A stretch of 16,870 nucleotides of DNA from Clostridiales bacterium. Lineage in GTDB: Bacteria; Bacillota_A; Clostridia; Lachnospirales; Bianqueaceae. The stretch spans positions 1-16,870 of the forward strand of contig JAHZBS010000030.1 in assembly GCA_019423265.1 (NCBI GenBank). The letters run 5' to 3'. Positions within the stretch are counted from its first letter, which is position 1, and every line of letters begins with the position of its first letter. Below the pieces are notes generated by a model. It was not told where the DNA came from. It made no database searches and saw nothing but the letters and a program-made list of their open reading frames with translations. This document shows, one piece after another, positions 1 to 7,119 of the stretch. The translations under genes and the position numbers were made by a program.

Positions 1-90
1 GAAAAGGCACTGAAAGAAATGGCTGCCGACGGTACTCTGGCAAAAATCTCCAACGAGTGGTTCGGCCACGATGTAACCGTAATTCAATAA
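1..90 (+). CDS. Amino-acid ABC transporter substrate-binding protein, C-terminal end (5' truncated)
   Basis: Only the last 29 codons and a TAA stop lie in the window. The reading frame from base 1 gives a tail with KEMAADGTLAKISNEWFG, which matches the typical end of family 3 extracellular solute-binding proteins for polar amino acids, where the last helix often reads G-T-L-x-K-I-x-x-K/E-W-F-G. The protein would be a membrane-anchored lipoprotein that captures the amino acid outside the cell and hands it to the permease encoded just downstream. The signal peptide and ligand-binding residues are outside the window, so the substrate cannot be named. The call rests on this short tail plus the permease and ATPase that follow on the same strand. 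Confidence 0.8.
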   Translation, partial: EKALKEMAADGTLAKISNEWFGHDVTVIQ

Positions 91-97
91 GCTTGTG

Positions 98-136
98 AAG
101 GGCGCTGTCTGTTGTTTTTTCAGACTCGCCCTTTTC
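98..136 (+). terminator. Hairpin with T-rich tail between binding-protein and permease genes (partial terminator/attenuator)
   Basis: AAGGGCG (98-104) pairs with CGCCCTT (127-133). Inside it, TCTG (108-111) pairs with CAGA (121-124), with a small internal loop and a T-rich apical loop. TTTTCTCT follows the right arm. It starts 8 bases after the binding-protein stop codon. A leaky terminator here would let the binding protein be made in excess over the membrane parts, a known arrangement in ABC importer operons. The structure is seen in the sequence; the partial read-through is inferred. Confidence 0.6.
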
Positions 137-146
137 TCTACTACTC

Positions 147-152
147 GGGAGG
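147..152 (+). promoter_or_regulatory. Ribosome-binding site that decides the permease start
   Basis: GGGAGG lies 10 bases before the ATG at 163. The in-frame TTG at 112 has no such site and falls in the loop of the preceding hairpin, so 163 is the preferred start. Confidence 0.75.
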
Positions 153-162
153 TCGTATCGAT

Positions 163-837
163 ATGCTGGATCCTTTGATTCAATTTTTTAAGGGTTTGCC
201 GAGCTTACTCCTGCAACTATGGAATGGATATCTCGTCACCCTGTCCATCTTTTTTCTCACATTGCTCTTTTCACTTCCCCTAGCGCTTCCTGTGGCTCTA
301 GGCCGCATGTCGAAGCATCGATGGGTGCGCAAGCCTGTGGAATGGTTTCTGCTGGTGATCCGCGGCACGCCCCTCATGCTTCAGCTCATTTTCGTGTATT
401 TCGCTCCCTACTATCTATTTAAGCTGCCGCTGGCCGGATACCGGTTTCCGGCGACAATCATTGCGTTCACTCTCAATTACGCCGCATATTTTGCGGAGAT
501 CTACCGGGGCGGGCTGGAAAGCATTCCGAAGGGACAACATGAGGCGGCCCACGTCCTCGGCTACAGCAAATCTCAGACTTTCTTCCGCATCATACTCCCG
601 CAGGTGTGCAAACGGATTCTCCCACCCATGTCCAATGAAGTGATCACGCTTATCAAGGATACGGCGCTGGCCCAGACCATCGCTGTCTACGAAATGTTTC
701 GGATCGCGGAGACGGCTGTCACAGCCCGGGCTTCGCTGACTCCTATTATCATCGCGGGCATATTCTATCTCATCTCCACCTTTTTTATCACACGCCTATT
801 CAATTTTGCTGAGCGGAAACTCAGCTATTATCAATAA
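163..837 (+). CDS. Polar amino-acid ABC transporter permease (HisM/GlnP family)
   Basis: This 224-residue integral membrane protein forms the channel of an amino-acid importer, probably as a homodimer because only one permease gene is present. Hydrophobic segments lie roughly at residues 22-46, 62-88, 96-115 and 191-212. The cytoplasmic coupling loop (EAA motif) is clear at about 119-147, reading ES-IPKGQHEAAHVLGYS and ending in RIILPQ; it contacts the ATPase. The conserved RGTP-LMLQL stretch (67-75) and the KDTALAQTIAV stretch (165-175) are typical of the HisM/GlnP family. The ATG at 163 is chosen over the TTG at 112 because of its ribosome-binding site. It sits 72 bases after the binding-protein stop and 15 bases before the ATPase gene. 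The substrate is a polar amino acid by family; which one is unknown. Confidence 0.93.
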   Translation: MLDPLIQFFKGLPSLLLQLWNGYLVTLSIFFLTLLFSLPLALPVALGRMSKHRWVRKPVEWFLLVIRGTPLMLQLIFVYFAPYYLFKLPLAGYRFPATIIAFTLNYAAYFAEIYRGGLESIPKGQHEAAHVLGYSKSQTFFRIILPQVCKRILPPMSNEVITLIKDTALAQTIAVYEMFRIAETAVTARASLTPIIIAGIFYLISTFFITRLFNFAERKLSYYQ

Positions 838-852
838 GGAGGTCCCTGTCCC

Positions 853-1644
853 ATGCCGGTATTAGACGTACAAAATGCCAAAAAGGCCTTTGGCGACAAT
901 GAGGTCCTACACGACATTTCCTTTCATGTAGACCAGGGGGAGGTCGTGGCGATCATCGGCCCTTCCGGTTCCGGCAAATCCACTCTTCTGCGCTGCTGTA
1001 CCACGCTGGAAACGCTGGATGGCGGGAGCATTTACTATGGGGAGGACGCCCTTGTCCAGGCGACAGCCTCAGGCGGCTGTGCCTACTCCGACAAGGAGAC
1101 GCAACAGCGGATCCGCCGGCGCTTCGGCCTGGTCTTTCAGAATTTCAATCTCTTTCCCCATTTCTCTGTGATGCAGAATCTGTGCGATGCCCCCGTCCAC
1201 ATTGCCGGCATCGGGAAGGAGCAGGCCCGCGCCAAAGCAGCGGAGCTTCTGCAAAAAATGGGACTGGCGGATAAGGCCGACGCATATCCCTGCCAGCTGT
1301 CCGGCGGTCAACAGCAGCGCGTGGCGATCGCTCGGGCCTTGGCTCTGGACCCGGAAATTCTATTCTTCGACGAACCGACCTCAGCCCTCGACCCGGAGCT
1401 CACCGGTGAGATCTTACAGGTCATGCGTCAGCTGGCCAATGAACATATGACCATGGTGGTTGTCACCCATGAGATGATCTTCGCCCGGGATGTGGCGGAC
1501 CGGGTCATCTTCATGGACAAGGGCTTCATCGTGGAGGAGGGAGATCCGCGCCAGGTTATCGATCATCCGGTTCAGGAGCGGACGAAAGCCTTTTTGAAGC
1601 GAACTCTGGGCGCCTCCAAGGGATTGGACCAGACTATGGAATAG
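853..1644 (+). CDS. Polar amino-acid ABC transporter ATP-binding protein (GlnQ/HisP family)
   Basis: This 263-residue cytoplasmic ATPase powers the importer encoded upstream. Visible motifs in order are Walker A GPSGSGKS (36-43), the Q-loop in VFQN (Q96), the ABC signature LSGGQQQR (149-156), Walker B ILFFDE with the catalytic glutamate (169-174), the D-loop SALD (177-180) and the H-loop histidine in VVTHEM. Between Walker A and the Q-loop lies a stretch of about 30 residues ([12 protein letters not shown] and following), slightly longer than in many relatives. AAGGAGG at 836-842 overlaps the permease stop codon and lies 10 bases before the ATG, so translation is probably coupled. The gene ends 1 bp from the stop codon of the convergent transposase-like gene, leaving no spacer for an ordinary terminator. 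Confidence 0.95.
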   Translation: MPVLDVQNAKKAFGDNEVLHDISFHVDQGEVVAIIGPSGSGKSTLLRCCTTLETLDGGSIYYGEDALVQATASGGCAYSDKETQQRIRRRFGLVFQNFNLFPHFSVMQNLCDAPVHIAGIGKEQARAKAAELLQKMGLADKADAYPCQLSGGQQQRVAIARALALDPEILFFDEPTSALDPELTGEILQVMRQLANEHMTMVVVTHEMIFARDVADRVIFMDKGFIVEEGDPRQVIDHPVQERTKAFLKRTLGASKGLDQTME

Positions 1645-1645
1645 C

Positions 1646-2410
1646 CTACCCCTCCGGCTTCCTCAGCTTTTGAATGATACTCCGTCCCAACTGTGTCACC
1701 CTGGCCAGCTGTGCGACGGATACCTTGTCGTCAAATCGAAGCTTGGCCAGGATGGCGTCCCGCATGTCGGCAGGCATGTAGCGCAGCTCCTCTATCGCCT
1801 TTCCACCCAGGCGATTCAACAGCAGGGCCCGAACCTCCCGGTCCGTCTTTCCAAATCGGGGCGGCACTTCCTCCAGATATACAGCGGGTTCCGGCACCTT
1901 CATATAGCTCTCATAGGGTCCCCAGTAGTGGAGACGGTCCAGAATCGCTTCTGAGTCGATAAAGCTATTCTGGTACAAGTATAGGCGGTAACTGCTCCAC
2001 AGGTACTCCTCCATCTCTCTGACGAGCCCCACTCTGACAGGCTCCTGGTGAATGAAGCGGGCGACCTGGAGAATCTGGCTCTCATCCTCTAGCGGCTCGC
2101 TCATGTACCGCCCTCTGAACACGGGGCCCTCCACTGTGTGATTCATCTTGTACCAGTGGACAAAGCTGACTCCCACTCTGCGCATGAAGCTGGAAATATC
2201 GATCTCACCCTCCTTCAGCAGCAGGTGGGCGTGATTGGGCATGATGCAGTATGCGTAAAGCCGCATGTCAAAACGCTCCTTAAAGCGCAGCACGATATCG
2301 AGATATAGGTCTTTGTCATCATTCTCCTCAAAGATCTTCTGGTGATCCAGCCCTTGCACCACCACGTGGTGTATTCCGCTCTCTTCTCTCGCCCTCGGCG
2401 TCCTAGGCAT
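1646..2410 (-). CDS. REP-associated tyrosine transposase-like protein (Y1/HUH family), probable catalytic-tyrosine loss
   Basis: This 254-residue protein matches the Y1 (IS200-like, REP-associated) transposase fold over about residues 1-165. The HUH metal-binding motif is present as MPNHAHLLL, with H60 and H62. Other family blocks are LYAYCIMPNH, GVSFVHWYKMNH, GPVFRGRY and LWSSYRLYL. The helix that normally reads YIHxNPV, where Tyr is the nucleophile and the residue four further on helps bind metal, reads FIHQEPV here (F119, E123). Cleavage activity is therefore doubtful. Residues about 185-254 form a C-terminal extension ending in a probable helix-turn-helix (VSVAQLARVTQLGRSIIQKL), similar to the DnaA-like DNA-binding tails of some Firmicute relatives. 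AAAGGAG (2421-2427) supports the ATG at 2410. The gene stands alone, convergent with the ABC importer. I see no IS200 ends or companion tnpB. It is best read as a domesticated single-copy relative rather than a mobile element. Confidence 0.85.
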   Translation of the reverse strand: MPRTPRAREESGIHHVVVQGLDHQKIFEENDDKDLYLDIVLRFKERFDMRLYAYCIMPNHAHLLLKEGEIDISSFMRRVGVSFVHWYKMNHTVEGPVFRGRYMSEPLEDESQILQVARFIHQEPVRVGLVREMEEYLWSSYRLYLYQNSFIDSEAILDRLHYWGPYESYMKVPEPAVYLEEVPPRFGKTDREVRALLLNRLGGKAIEELRYMPADMRDAILAKLRFDDKVSVAQLARVTQLGRSIIQKLRKPEG

Positions 2411-2457
2411 CGTTGCAGTGCTCCTTTCTACCCTTTGATTCCTGACGGGTTAGTTTT

Positions 2458-2463
2458 ATTGTA
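2458..2463 (-). promoter_or_regulatory. Possible -10 box (TACAAT) upstream of the transposase-like gene
   Basis: On the minus strand TACAAT occurs about 48 bases before the ATG at 2410. The -35 region at proper spacing (TGGTAA, 2486-2481) is a poor match, so this is a weak candidate only. Confidence 0.25.
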
Positions 2464-2495
2464 GCGGATTTGCCATTGGCTTACCAGAACATAAC

Positions 2496-2567
2496 ATGTC
2501 AAAAAATGGGTAAAATTTGACCTACTATGTCAAATTCTGTCTTAATAATATGAACAAATATGTCGAA
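2496..2567. repeat. Three spaced ATGTCRAA repeats with an 8-bp inverted repeat
   Basis: ATGTCAAA occurs at 2496 and 2527, and ATGTCGAA at 2560; the spacings are 31 and 33 bases, about three helical turns. The middle copy is also the right arm of a perfect inverted repeat, AATTTGAC (2514-2521) with GTCAAATT (2529-2536) and a 7-base spacer. The stretch is AT-rich compared with the neighbouring genes. Regular spacing upstream of the transposase-like gene suggests protein-binding sites, but no regulator is identified. Confidence 0.4.
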
Positions 2568-2576
2568 TTTTTGTTC

Positions 2577-2613
2577 AAAAAGGGACCGCTGCCATTTTTG
2601 CAGCGATCCCTTT
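2577..2613 (-). terminator. Rho-independent terminator for the GH2/hypothetical unit
   Basis: AAAGGGACCGCTGC (2579-2592) and GCAGCGATCCCTTT (2600-2613) form a 14-bp stem with a 7-base loop. The single non-Watson-Crick position becomes a U-G wobble in the minus-strand RNA, so the stem is fuller on that strand. TTTTT follows in minus-strand reading (2581-2577, partly in the stem). It lies 20 bases past the stop codon of the 189-residue gene, so it ends that transcription unit. Plus-strand reading also gives a T-rich tail, but no plus-strand gene needs it. Confidence 0.85.
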
Positions 2614-2632
2614 CTTGTCTTTTCCACTCTCT

Positions 2633-3202
2633 TTACTGCACCAGCTCCATCGGCCGCCATTCCTTTTTCCCATTTTCCCATGGCAGGAAATGCGGATCCA
2701 TGACTTTCCCCCACTGATCATGGGGCGTGATGTGGGTGGTTAGACACCCCTGATATTTCTCCGTCTCTGGCTCAGTGGGGCTTTCCAGGTACATCACCAG
2801 CCGGTTGCCGCTGATAAAAATAATCCCGTATTTATCTCCGTCTCCCGGCATTTCCTCCTGGTACTGGTAGTGATAATAAATGTAGCTTGCCGCCATATCC
2901 GGCCGGACATAGTTTATCCGGAACTCCGGGGTCTTTCCCTGGATTTTCCGCTGCCAATGCTCTTGGGAGAGCGGCCTGGAATAGTGGAATATTTCCATCA
3001 TTCTCTGCCAGCAGCGGCCGTCGGGATATGGCTTCAGCGCCCCCTCCGCCACAGTCTCCGGCTGCAAATCCTCTACCTGGGCTTCATAGTATAAAAATAC
3101 AAGCCCATCCTTCTCCGCCATCGAGGCGTGTTCTGCGCCGCTGTTCTCCCTCAGCGCCACCGGGCCATCCGAATAGCCCTGATACATAAACCGATACACC
3201 AT
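2633..3202 (-). CDS. Hypothetical protein, 189 residues, paired with the GH2 gene
   Basis: I do not recognise this family. The protein has no signal peptide, membrane segment or obvious nucleotide-binding motif. It is rich in aromatic residues and histidine (for example ASYIYYHYQYQEE), and its second half has alternating hydrophobic stretches (KYGIIFISGNRLVMYLES) that suggest beta strands, so a small beta-rich cytoplasmic protein is likely. The ATG at 3202 has an AGAGGAGG-type site about 8-10 bases upstream, and the gene starts 18 bases after the GH2 stop. An intrinsic terminator follows its own stop by 20 bases. Genuine coding is supported by start signal, spacing and terminator. Operon position suggests a role in the same carbohydrate process, for example an accessory or sugar-handling protein, but that is inference only. 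Confidence 0.8.
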   Translation of the reverse strand: MVYRFMYQGYSDGPVALRENSGAEHASMAEKDGLVFLYYEAQVEDLQPETVAEGALKPYPDGRCWQRMMEIFHYSRPLSQEHWQRKIQGKTPEFRINYVRPDMAASYIYYHYQYQEEMPGDGDKYGIIFISGNRLVMYLESPTEPETEKYQGCLTTHITPHDQWGKVMDPHFLPWENGKKEWRPMELVQ

Positions 3203-3220
3203 CGTCTCATCCTCCTCTGT

Positions 3221-6200
3221 CTATTTAGGGTCTACCTCATCCACTGTAGTCCGATACAGCAGGTCTGTGGTAAACCTGCCATCTGTATTTTTGAATACCA
3301 GGCGCAGCCGCACATCCTCCTCACCGGCACGGACGAGAAGGAAGACCCGATTGATCCCATTTTTCAAGATGACCCTGCTATCGCTGACACGCACACCGTT
3401 GAGATAGAAAGCGCAGTCCGAATTGGACTCTAAGCAGGCGAGATATTCTGAATCCGCCCCGCACAGCCCGTGGACAAAACAGGTCACAAACATGATCCGG
3501 CCGGCGCTTCCCGTCAGCGTTAAAAATCCATCCCTCGAGTCCCTCTCAAATTTCTTCATCCAGCCGTACAGCCCCTCCCCCAGATTGTTCAAGCTGAATT
3601 CCGGATCCGAATAGTATTGCAAGGCTCTATCATAGTCCTCATACGGCTCGTAGGGCAAGGCAAGCATGCTTTCCACCGCATACCGCCCAGCGCCCTTGAC
3701 GATCTCCATCTCTCCGTCGTCAAACTGCGCCCCCAGATTGGCCAAAAGCCGCGTATAAACCCGGACCGATTTTTCATCCCCCGCATCCACAAAAAACTGA
3801 GACATCACAATGGAATCCACCTTGGCCATATAGCACCGGGGTTGCTCCGCCAGCTCCTTTTTGTAGGCAACCAGCGCCCGCTTACAGTATTCTGCCGTAT
3901 TGCCGTCGATAAACAGGTCATCCCAGATTGTGCCCTCCACGCTCTCGGCAAGCTTCGCCGCCCCGGGGACGGATATGGCGGTTTCAGCCACAAAGCGGTT
4001 TGTCACCTCCCGGGGCGACATTCCGACCTTATCCATGCAGAAACGGGGCACCCCCGGAAATCCACACAGCTCCGCCGCCTCACCGGCCGGCCAAATCTGA
4101 TACGTCGGGCGGCTTTCGGTGGTCACGGTCCGCCCTGTCACCGCGGACAAGAAGCTGCCGTCGCGGGCGGGAAGACAGAGAAGCTTCCCTCCGCGCTCTA
4201 CAAATTCACGGATCTCCCTCTCCCGTCCGGCAGCGGCCGAGGGCGATACGATTAACAGCCCCACCGTGTCCCAGTCAAATTCATCCTGATAGACCAGACC
4301 TAGGGCATCCAAGAATTGCCTCTCCGCTGCTCCGGCAATCACACCGGTGTCCGCATACCCATAGGTTTTCGTGTCCAGATAGGACAGCATATTCCGCACC
4401 AGCACGCACGCCTGCGGCACCTCCGCAAAATGCTTCATCACCTCAAGCTGGCAGGCGAGAACCGCCCCCTGCCCCTTTTTGTATTCCAGCAGCGGCGTCC
4501 ACAGATCCCCACCGTCGTTGAAATCGCCAAAGCTGCATTCCAGAAGGATGTGAAAATCGCCGTGCTGCGGTTTCTCAAAGGCGCTGTTGATAAAAGAGTC
4601 CGGGCCGTATTCGCCCGCATGGGGCAACCAGCAACTAAAATCGTCATTGCTCAGCCCTTTCAGCGCCGGGTGAGAATACTCACTGGCATGGGCGCGCAGA
4701 AATTCTTTTTTATTGATGGTCATACTGCCAAAAGAAAATCCCTCTTGTTCCAGGATCAGGATGCGCCCGCCGCCCATCATAAAGCGGTACAGCCCGCTGT
4801 GCAGATCCGCTTCCTGCTCTTCCAGCCCACTGCCGAGAACAAGAATTCGCTCCGGCCCTGCCTCCTGGATCGACCTCACCCGCCGGCAGTTTGGCGCCAG
4901 CCTGCGGATGATCTCATAGTCCGTCTCATTGCCAAAATAGCATACCGCAGTCTGGACCGCCGGTTCTGTCTTCAGCTCTGCCGGATAGACGGAATAGTCC
5001 CGATGGAGCGTGAACATAAGCTGTTCCCCGTGATACAGCTCCGCCGTCAGAGAAAGCGCCGTCCTCTCTGTGCATTTTGCAGGCCGAATGCTGATCCCAA
5101 CCGAAACGTACTTGCCCGGCTCCTGGGTAAAACGTTGGCTCTCCTCGAAGACTACATGGGAGCCCTGGACCGCCCGCATTTTCAGTGTAACTTGCTGACG
5201 GTGCAGCGTATCGTTGTAGACATCCAGCGTTCGGTCAATCGGTTTGTCATCGTAGAAAGAATGGTCATACTCCCGCGGGATGATGGTCACGGGCCGCATC
5301 CCTTCCACCGCATATTGGCACGTCACATTGGGACTATAGCGGGGGTATCCCGGCGGCAGAAGGCCGTTGTTTATAGTCAGGGAATTTTTTTTGATTGTCC
5401 TGGGCGGATTCTCAATGGGGACGTCCTCGCCAGGCATACTGGTGGCAAAATAATGTGCAAAGTTGAAGCTGGATATGCCCGAAACCTCTTTGCGCCGCGC
5501 ATACTCCATGAACAGCTGCTCTTTAATAGAAATACCCTCCGCGCAGGCTTCGTGGTCATGATACGCTTGCAGTCCCATATACATACTGCTATTTTGCGGG
5601 CAGACATACCACAGCCCGCCGTGCTCACCGATGGTCAGCGGCGTCTTCCGATCCCACTGATTGATCATACCGTCAATATTATAGTGCAAGCTGGCGACTT
5701 CCGTGTGCTCCTTGTCGATGAGCCGGTTATCCCCGTCTAAGGAGACGAGGCGCCCGGAATGGTCGACGCGGTGAAAGATATCCATCAAGGCCGGCACATG
5801 CTTTTTATACTCATCTCGCCCGTCCACCCAGCGCATTTCGTTCTGCAAGCTCCAAATCACCACAGAGGGATGATTCTTATCGCGGTACACAAAGTTTCGG
5901 ATGTGCTGGCGGCAATTGTCCAAAAATTCCGGATTCGCTGCGTCCATAGATTTGCCAGAGCCGTAGATGGCCGTCTCATCTACGATCAAAATGCCCATCT
6001 CATCCGCCGCGTCGAGATAATACGTAGGATGAGGGTTGGCATGGTACCGAATGCTGTTGACGCCGTATTCTTTGCACGTCCTGCACCAGTTCAGGGCGTA
6101 TTCTTTCGTCTGTTGGACGGCGCCCTGAAAATGCCAGGAGTCTCCCCTCAGATTTACGCGAGTCCCGTTCAGCATAAAATTCTGCCCTTCCGCCCAGAAT

Positions 6201-7042
6201 TCCCGGAAACCAAAACGCTCCTGCACGCTGTCCAGAATCGCTCCGCGATCCGCCAGGCGCACGGCCATATGGTATAGATGGGGATTCTCCGTATCCCACA
6301 AAATCGGATTCTCCCACTCTTCCTTCAATTCAACCGTGTTTTTCCCGCCGGTGGCGCAGGAAAAGCGCTTGACTTCCTCCTTCCCGTCGTACACGGAGAC
6401 CTCCACCGTGAGCTCCTTTCCCTCTGCGCCAAACAATTCTGCCATGACGCGCAGCGCACCTTCCCGCACCGAAGTCACAATCTCTACATCGGCAATGCAG
6501 GTTTTTGGCATGACGAGCAGATTAACATCCTGCCAGATTCCCCGGTAGAGCTTGTGAAACCAGGATCCGGCCAGGCCCGTCACCTTCTTCTGCCCGGAGG
6601 CAATGAAACAATCGTTAAAGCTGGTACACACCACATGCAATTGGTTTTCCCCCGCTCTTCCCCTTCCGGTAATCTCCACATATGTAGGCAGGTACGCCTC
6701 CTGGGTTTCAGCCAGCAGTTCCCCGTTCCAATAGATATAGGCTTTCTGGAAAATGCCGTGAAACTGCAAGACAAGCCTTTGTGCCAGCTGCTCTTCCCTC
6801 AGGTTGACGACTCTGTGCAGCACTCCGGATTCGGCCTCATTCCATGCCTCTGGGTACGCAAACATGTGAAACGGGTCAAATCCATATTTTTCGATCCGGA
6901 ATTCCTGGCTTGACTGCCGCCACGAGGATGGCACCTGTACCGGCTCCGGCGCATACCGGATCGACTCCGGCAGACCTGAAACATGTTGCTGGTAAAGAGG
7001 CATAAAATCCCATGCTCCGTTGAGTGAAATCGTGTCACGCAT
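3221..7042 (-). CDS. Glycoside hydrolase family 2 protein with two GATase-like domains and a C-terminal beta-sandwich
   Basis: This 1273-residue protein is larger than common beta-galactosidases or beta-glucuronidases. The N-terminus (SLNGAWDF) and residues 1-180 fit the GH2 sugar-binding jelly roll, about 181-275 the Ig-like domain, and 276-540 the TIM barrel. Two catalytic glutamates are visible: the acid/base E402 in VIWSLQNEMRW and the nucleophile candidate E473 in PLTIGEHGG. Residues about 590-690 look like a further Ig-like domain. Residues 696-892 and 893-1106 look like two copies of a glutamine-amidotransferase-like (trimerisation-type) domain. Residues 1170-1273 look like a beta-sandwich, possibly sugar-binding. 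No signal peptide is seen, so it should act in the cytoplasm on imported oligosaccharides. The ATG at 7042 is preferred over an upstream start at 7126 that overlaps hemL. Substrate specificity (galactoside, glucuronide, mannoside) cannot be told. The 189-residue gene follows by 18 bp. Confidence 0.9.
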   Translation of the reverse strand: MRDTISLNGAWDFMPLYQQHVSGLPESIRYAPEPVQVPSSWRQSSQEFRIEKYGFDPFHMFAYPEAWNEAESGVLHRVVNLREEQLAQRLVLQFHGIFQKAYIYWNGELLAETQEAYLPTYVEITGRGRAGENQLHVVCTSFNDCFIASGQKKVTGLAGSWFHKLYRGIWQDVNLLVMPKTCIADVEIVTSVREGALRVMAELFGAEGKELTVEVSVYDGKEEVKRFSCATGGKNTVELKEEWENPILWDTENPHLYHMAVRLADRGAILDSVQERFGFREFWAEGQNFMLNGTRVNLRGDSWHFQGAVQQTKEYALNWCRTCKEYGVNSIRYHANPHPTYYLDAADEMGILIVDETAIYGSGKSMDAANPEFLDNCRQHIRNFVYRDKNHPSVVIWSLQNEMRWVDGRDEYKKHVPALMDIFHRVDHSGRLVSLDGDNRLIDKEHTEVASLHYNIDGMINQWDRKTPLTIGEHGGLWYVCPQNSSMYMGLQAYHDHEACAEGISIKEQLFMEYARRKEVSGISSFNFAHYFATSMPGEDVPIENPPRTIKKNSLTINNGLLPPGYPRYSPNVTCQYAVEGMRPVTIIPREYDHSFYDDKPIDRTLDVYNDTLHRQQVTLKMRAVQGSHVVFEESQRFTQEPGKYVSVGISIRPAKCTERTALSLTAELYHGEQLMFTLHRDYSVYPAELKTEPAVQTAVCYFGNETDYEIIRRLAPNCRRVRSIQEAGPERILVLGSGLEEQEADLHSGLYRFMMGGGRILILEQEGFSFGSMTINKKEFLRAHASEYSHPALKGLSNDDFSCWLPHAGEYGPDSFINSAFEKPQHGDFHILLECSFGDFNDGGDLWTPLLEYKKGQGAVLACQLEVMKHFAEVPQACVLVRNMLSYLDTKTYGYADTGVIAGAAERQFLDALGLVYQDEFDWDTVGLLIVSPSAAAGREREIREFVERGGKLLCLPARDGSFLSAVTGRTVTTESRPTYQIWPAGEAAELCGFPGVPRFCMDKVGMSPREVTNRFVAETAISVPGAAKLAESVEGTIWDDLFIDGNTAEYCKRALVAYKKELAEQPRCYMAKVDSIVMSQFFVDAGDEKSVRVYTRLLANLGAQFDDGEMEIVKGAGRYAVESMLALPYEPYEDYDRALQYYSDPEFSLNNLGEGLYGWMKKFERDSRDGFLTLTGSAGRIMFVTCFVHGLCGADSEYLACLESNSDCAFYLNGVRVSDSRVILKNGINRVFLLVRAGEEDVRLRLVFKNTDGRFTTDLLYRTTVDEVDPK

Positions 7043-7049
7043 CCCTGTT

Positions 7050-7056
7050 CCTCCTT
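7050..7056 (-). promoter_or_regulatory. Ribosome-binding site that decides the GH2 start
   Basis: In minus-strand reading AAGGAGG lies 7 bases before the ATG at 7042. The frame stays open up to 7126, inside hemL, but that extension ([11 protein letters not shown]...) does not resemble GH2 proteins, whose usual start is close to the SLNGAWDF motif. Confidence 0.8.
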
Positions 7057-7087
7057 CTTGTGTCAAATATAGCCGTTGCATTCTCAT

Positions 7088-7108
7088 AAAAATCCCGGCG
7101 CCGCACCG
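7088..7108 (-). terminator. Weak terminator-like hairpin after hemL
   Basis: In minus-strand reading CGGTG (7108-7104) pairs with CGCCG (7100-7096) across a 3-base loop, with one U-G pair, followed by GGATTTTT (7095-7088). It starts 12 bases past the hemL stop codon. The stem is only 5 bp but GC-rich and followed by five T. It may end or reduce transcription of the housekeeping cluster before the GH2 gene. Confidence 0.4.
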
Positions 7109-7119
7109 CTGTCTTCCAC

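Noticed and set aside
112..162. TTG start at 112 for the permease
   Set aside because: It lies in the loop of a hairpin and has no ribosome-binding site, while the ATG at 163 has GGGAGG 10 bases upstream.
2517..2548. Plus-strand promoter from TTGACC (2517) and a downstream TTAATA/TAATAA
   Set aside because: Spacing is 19-20 bases and no plus-strand gene follows it.
1646..2632. A complete IS200/IS605 insertion sequence
   Set aside because: There is no tnpB, no left or right end hairpins flanking the gene, and the 3' end abuts the ABC ATPase gene by 1 bp, so no element boundary can be drawn.
4316..5740. A 474-codon open frame on the plus strand inside the GH2 gene
   Set aside because: It is fully antisense to a strongly supported GH2 protein. 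Its translation has no recognisable domain, and it has no ribosome-binding site I could identify. Long antisense frames are common in GC-rich, codon-biased genes.
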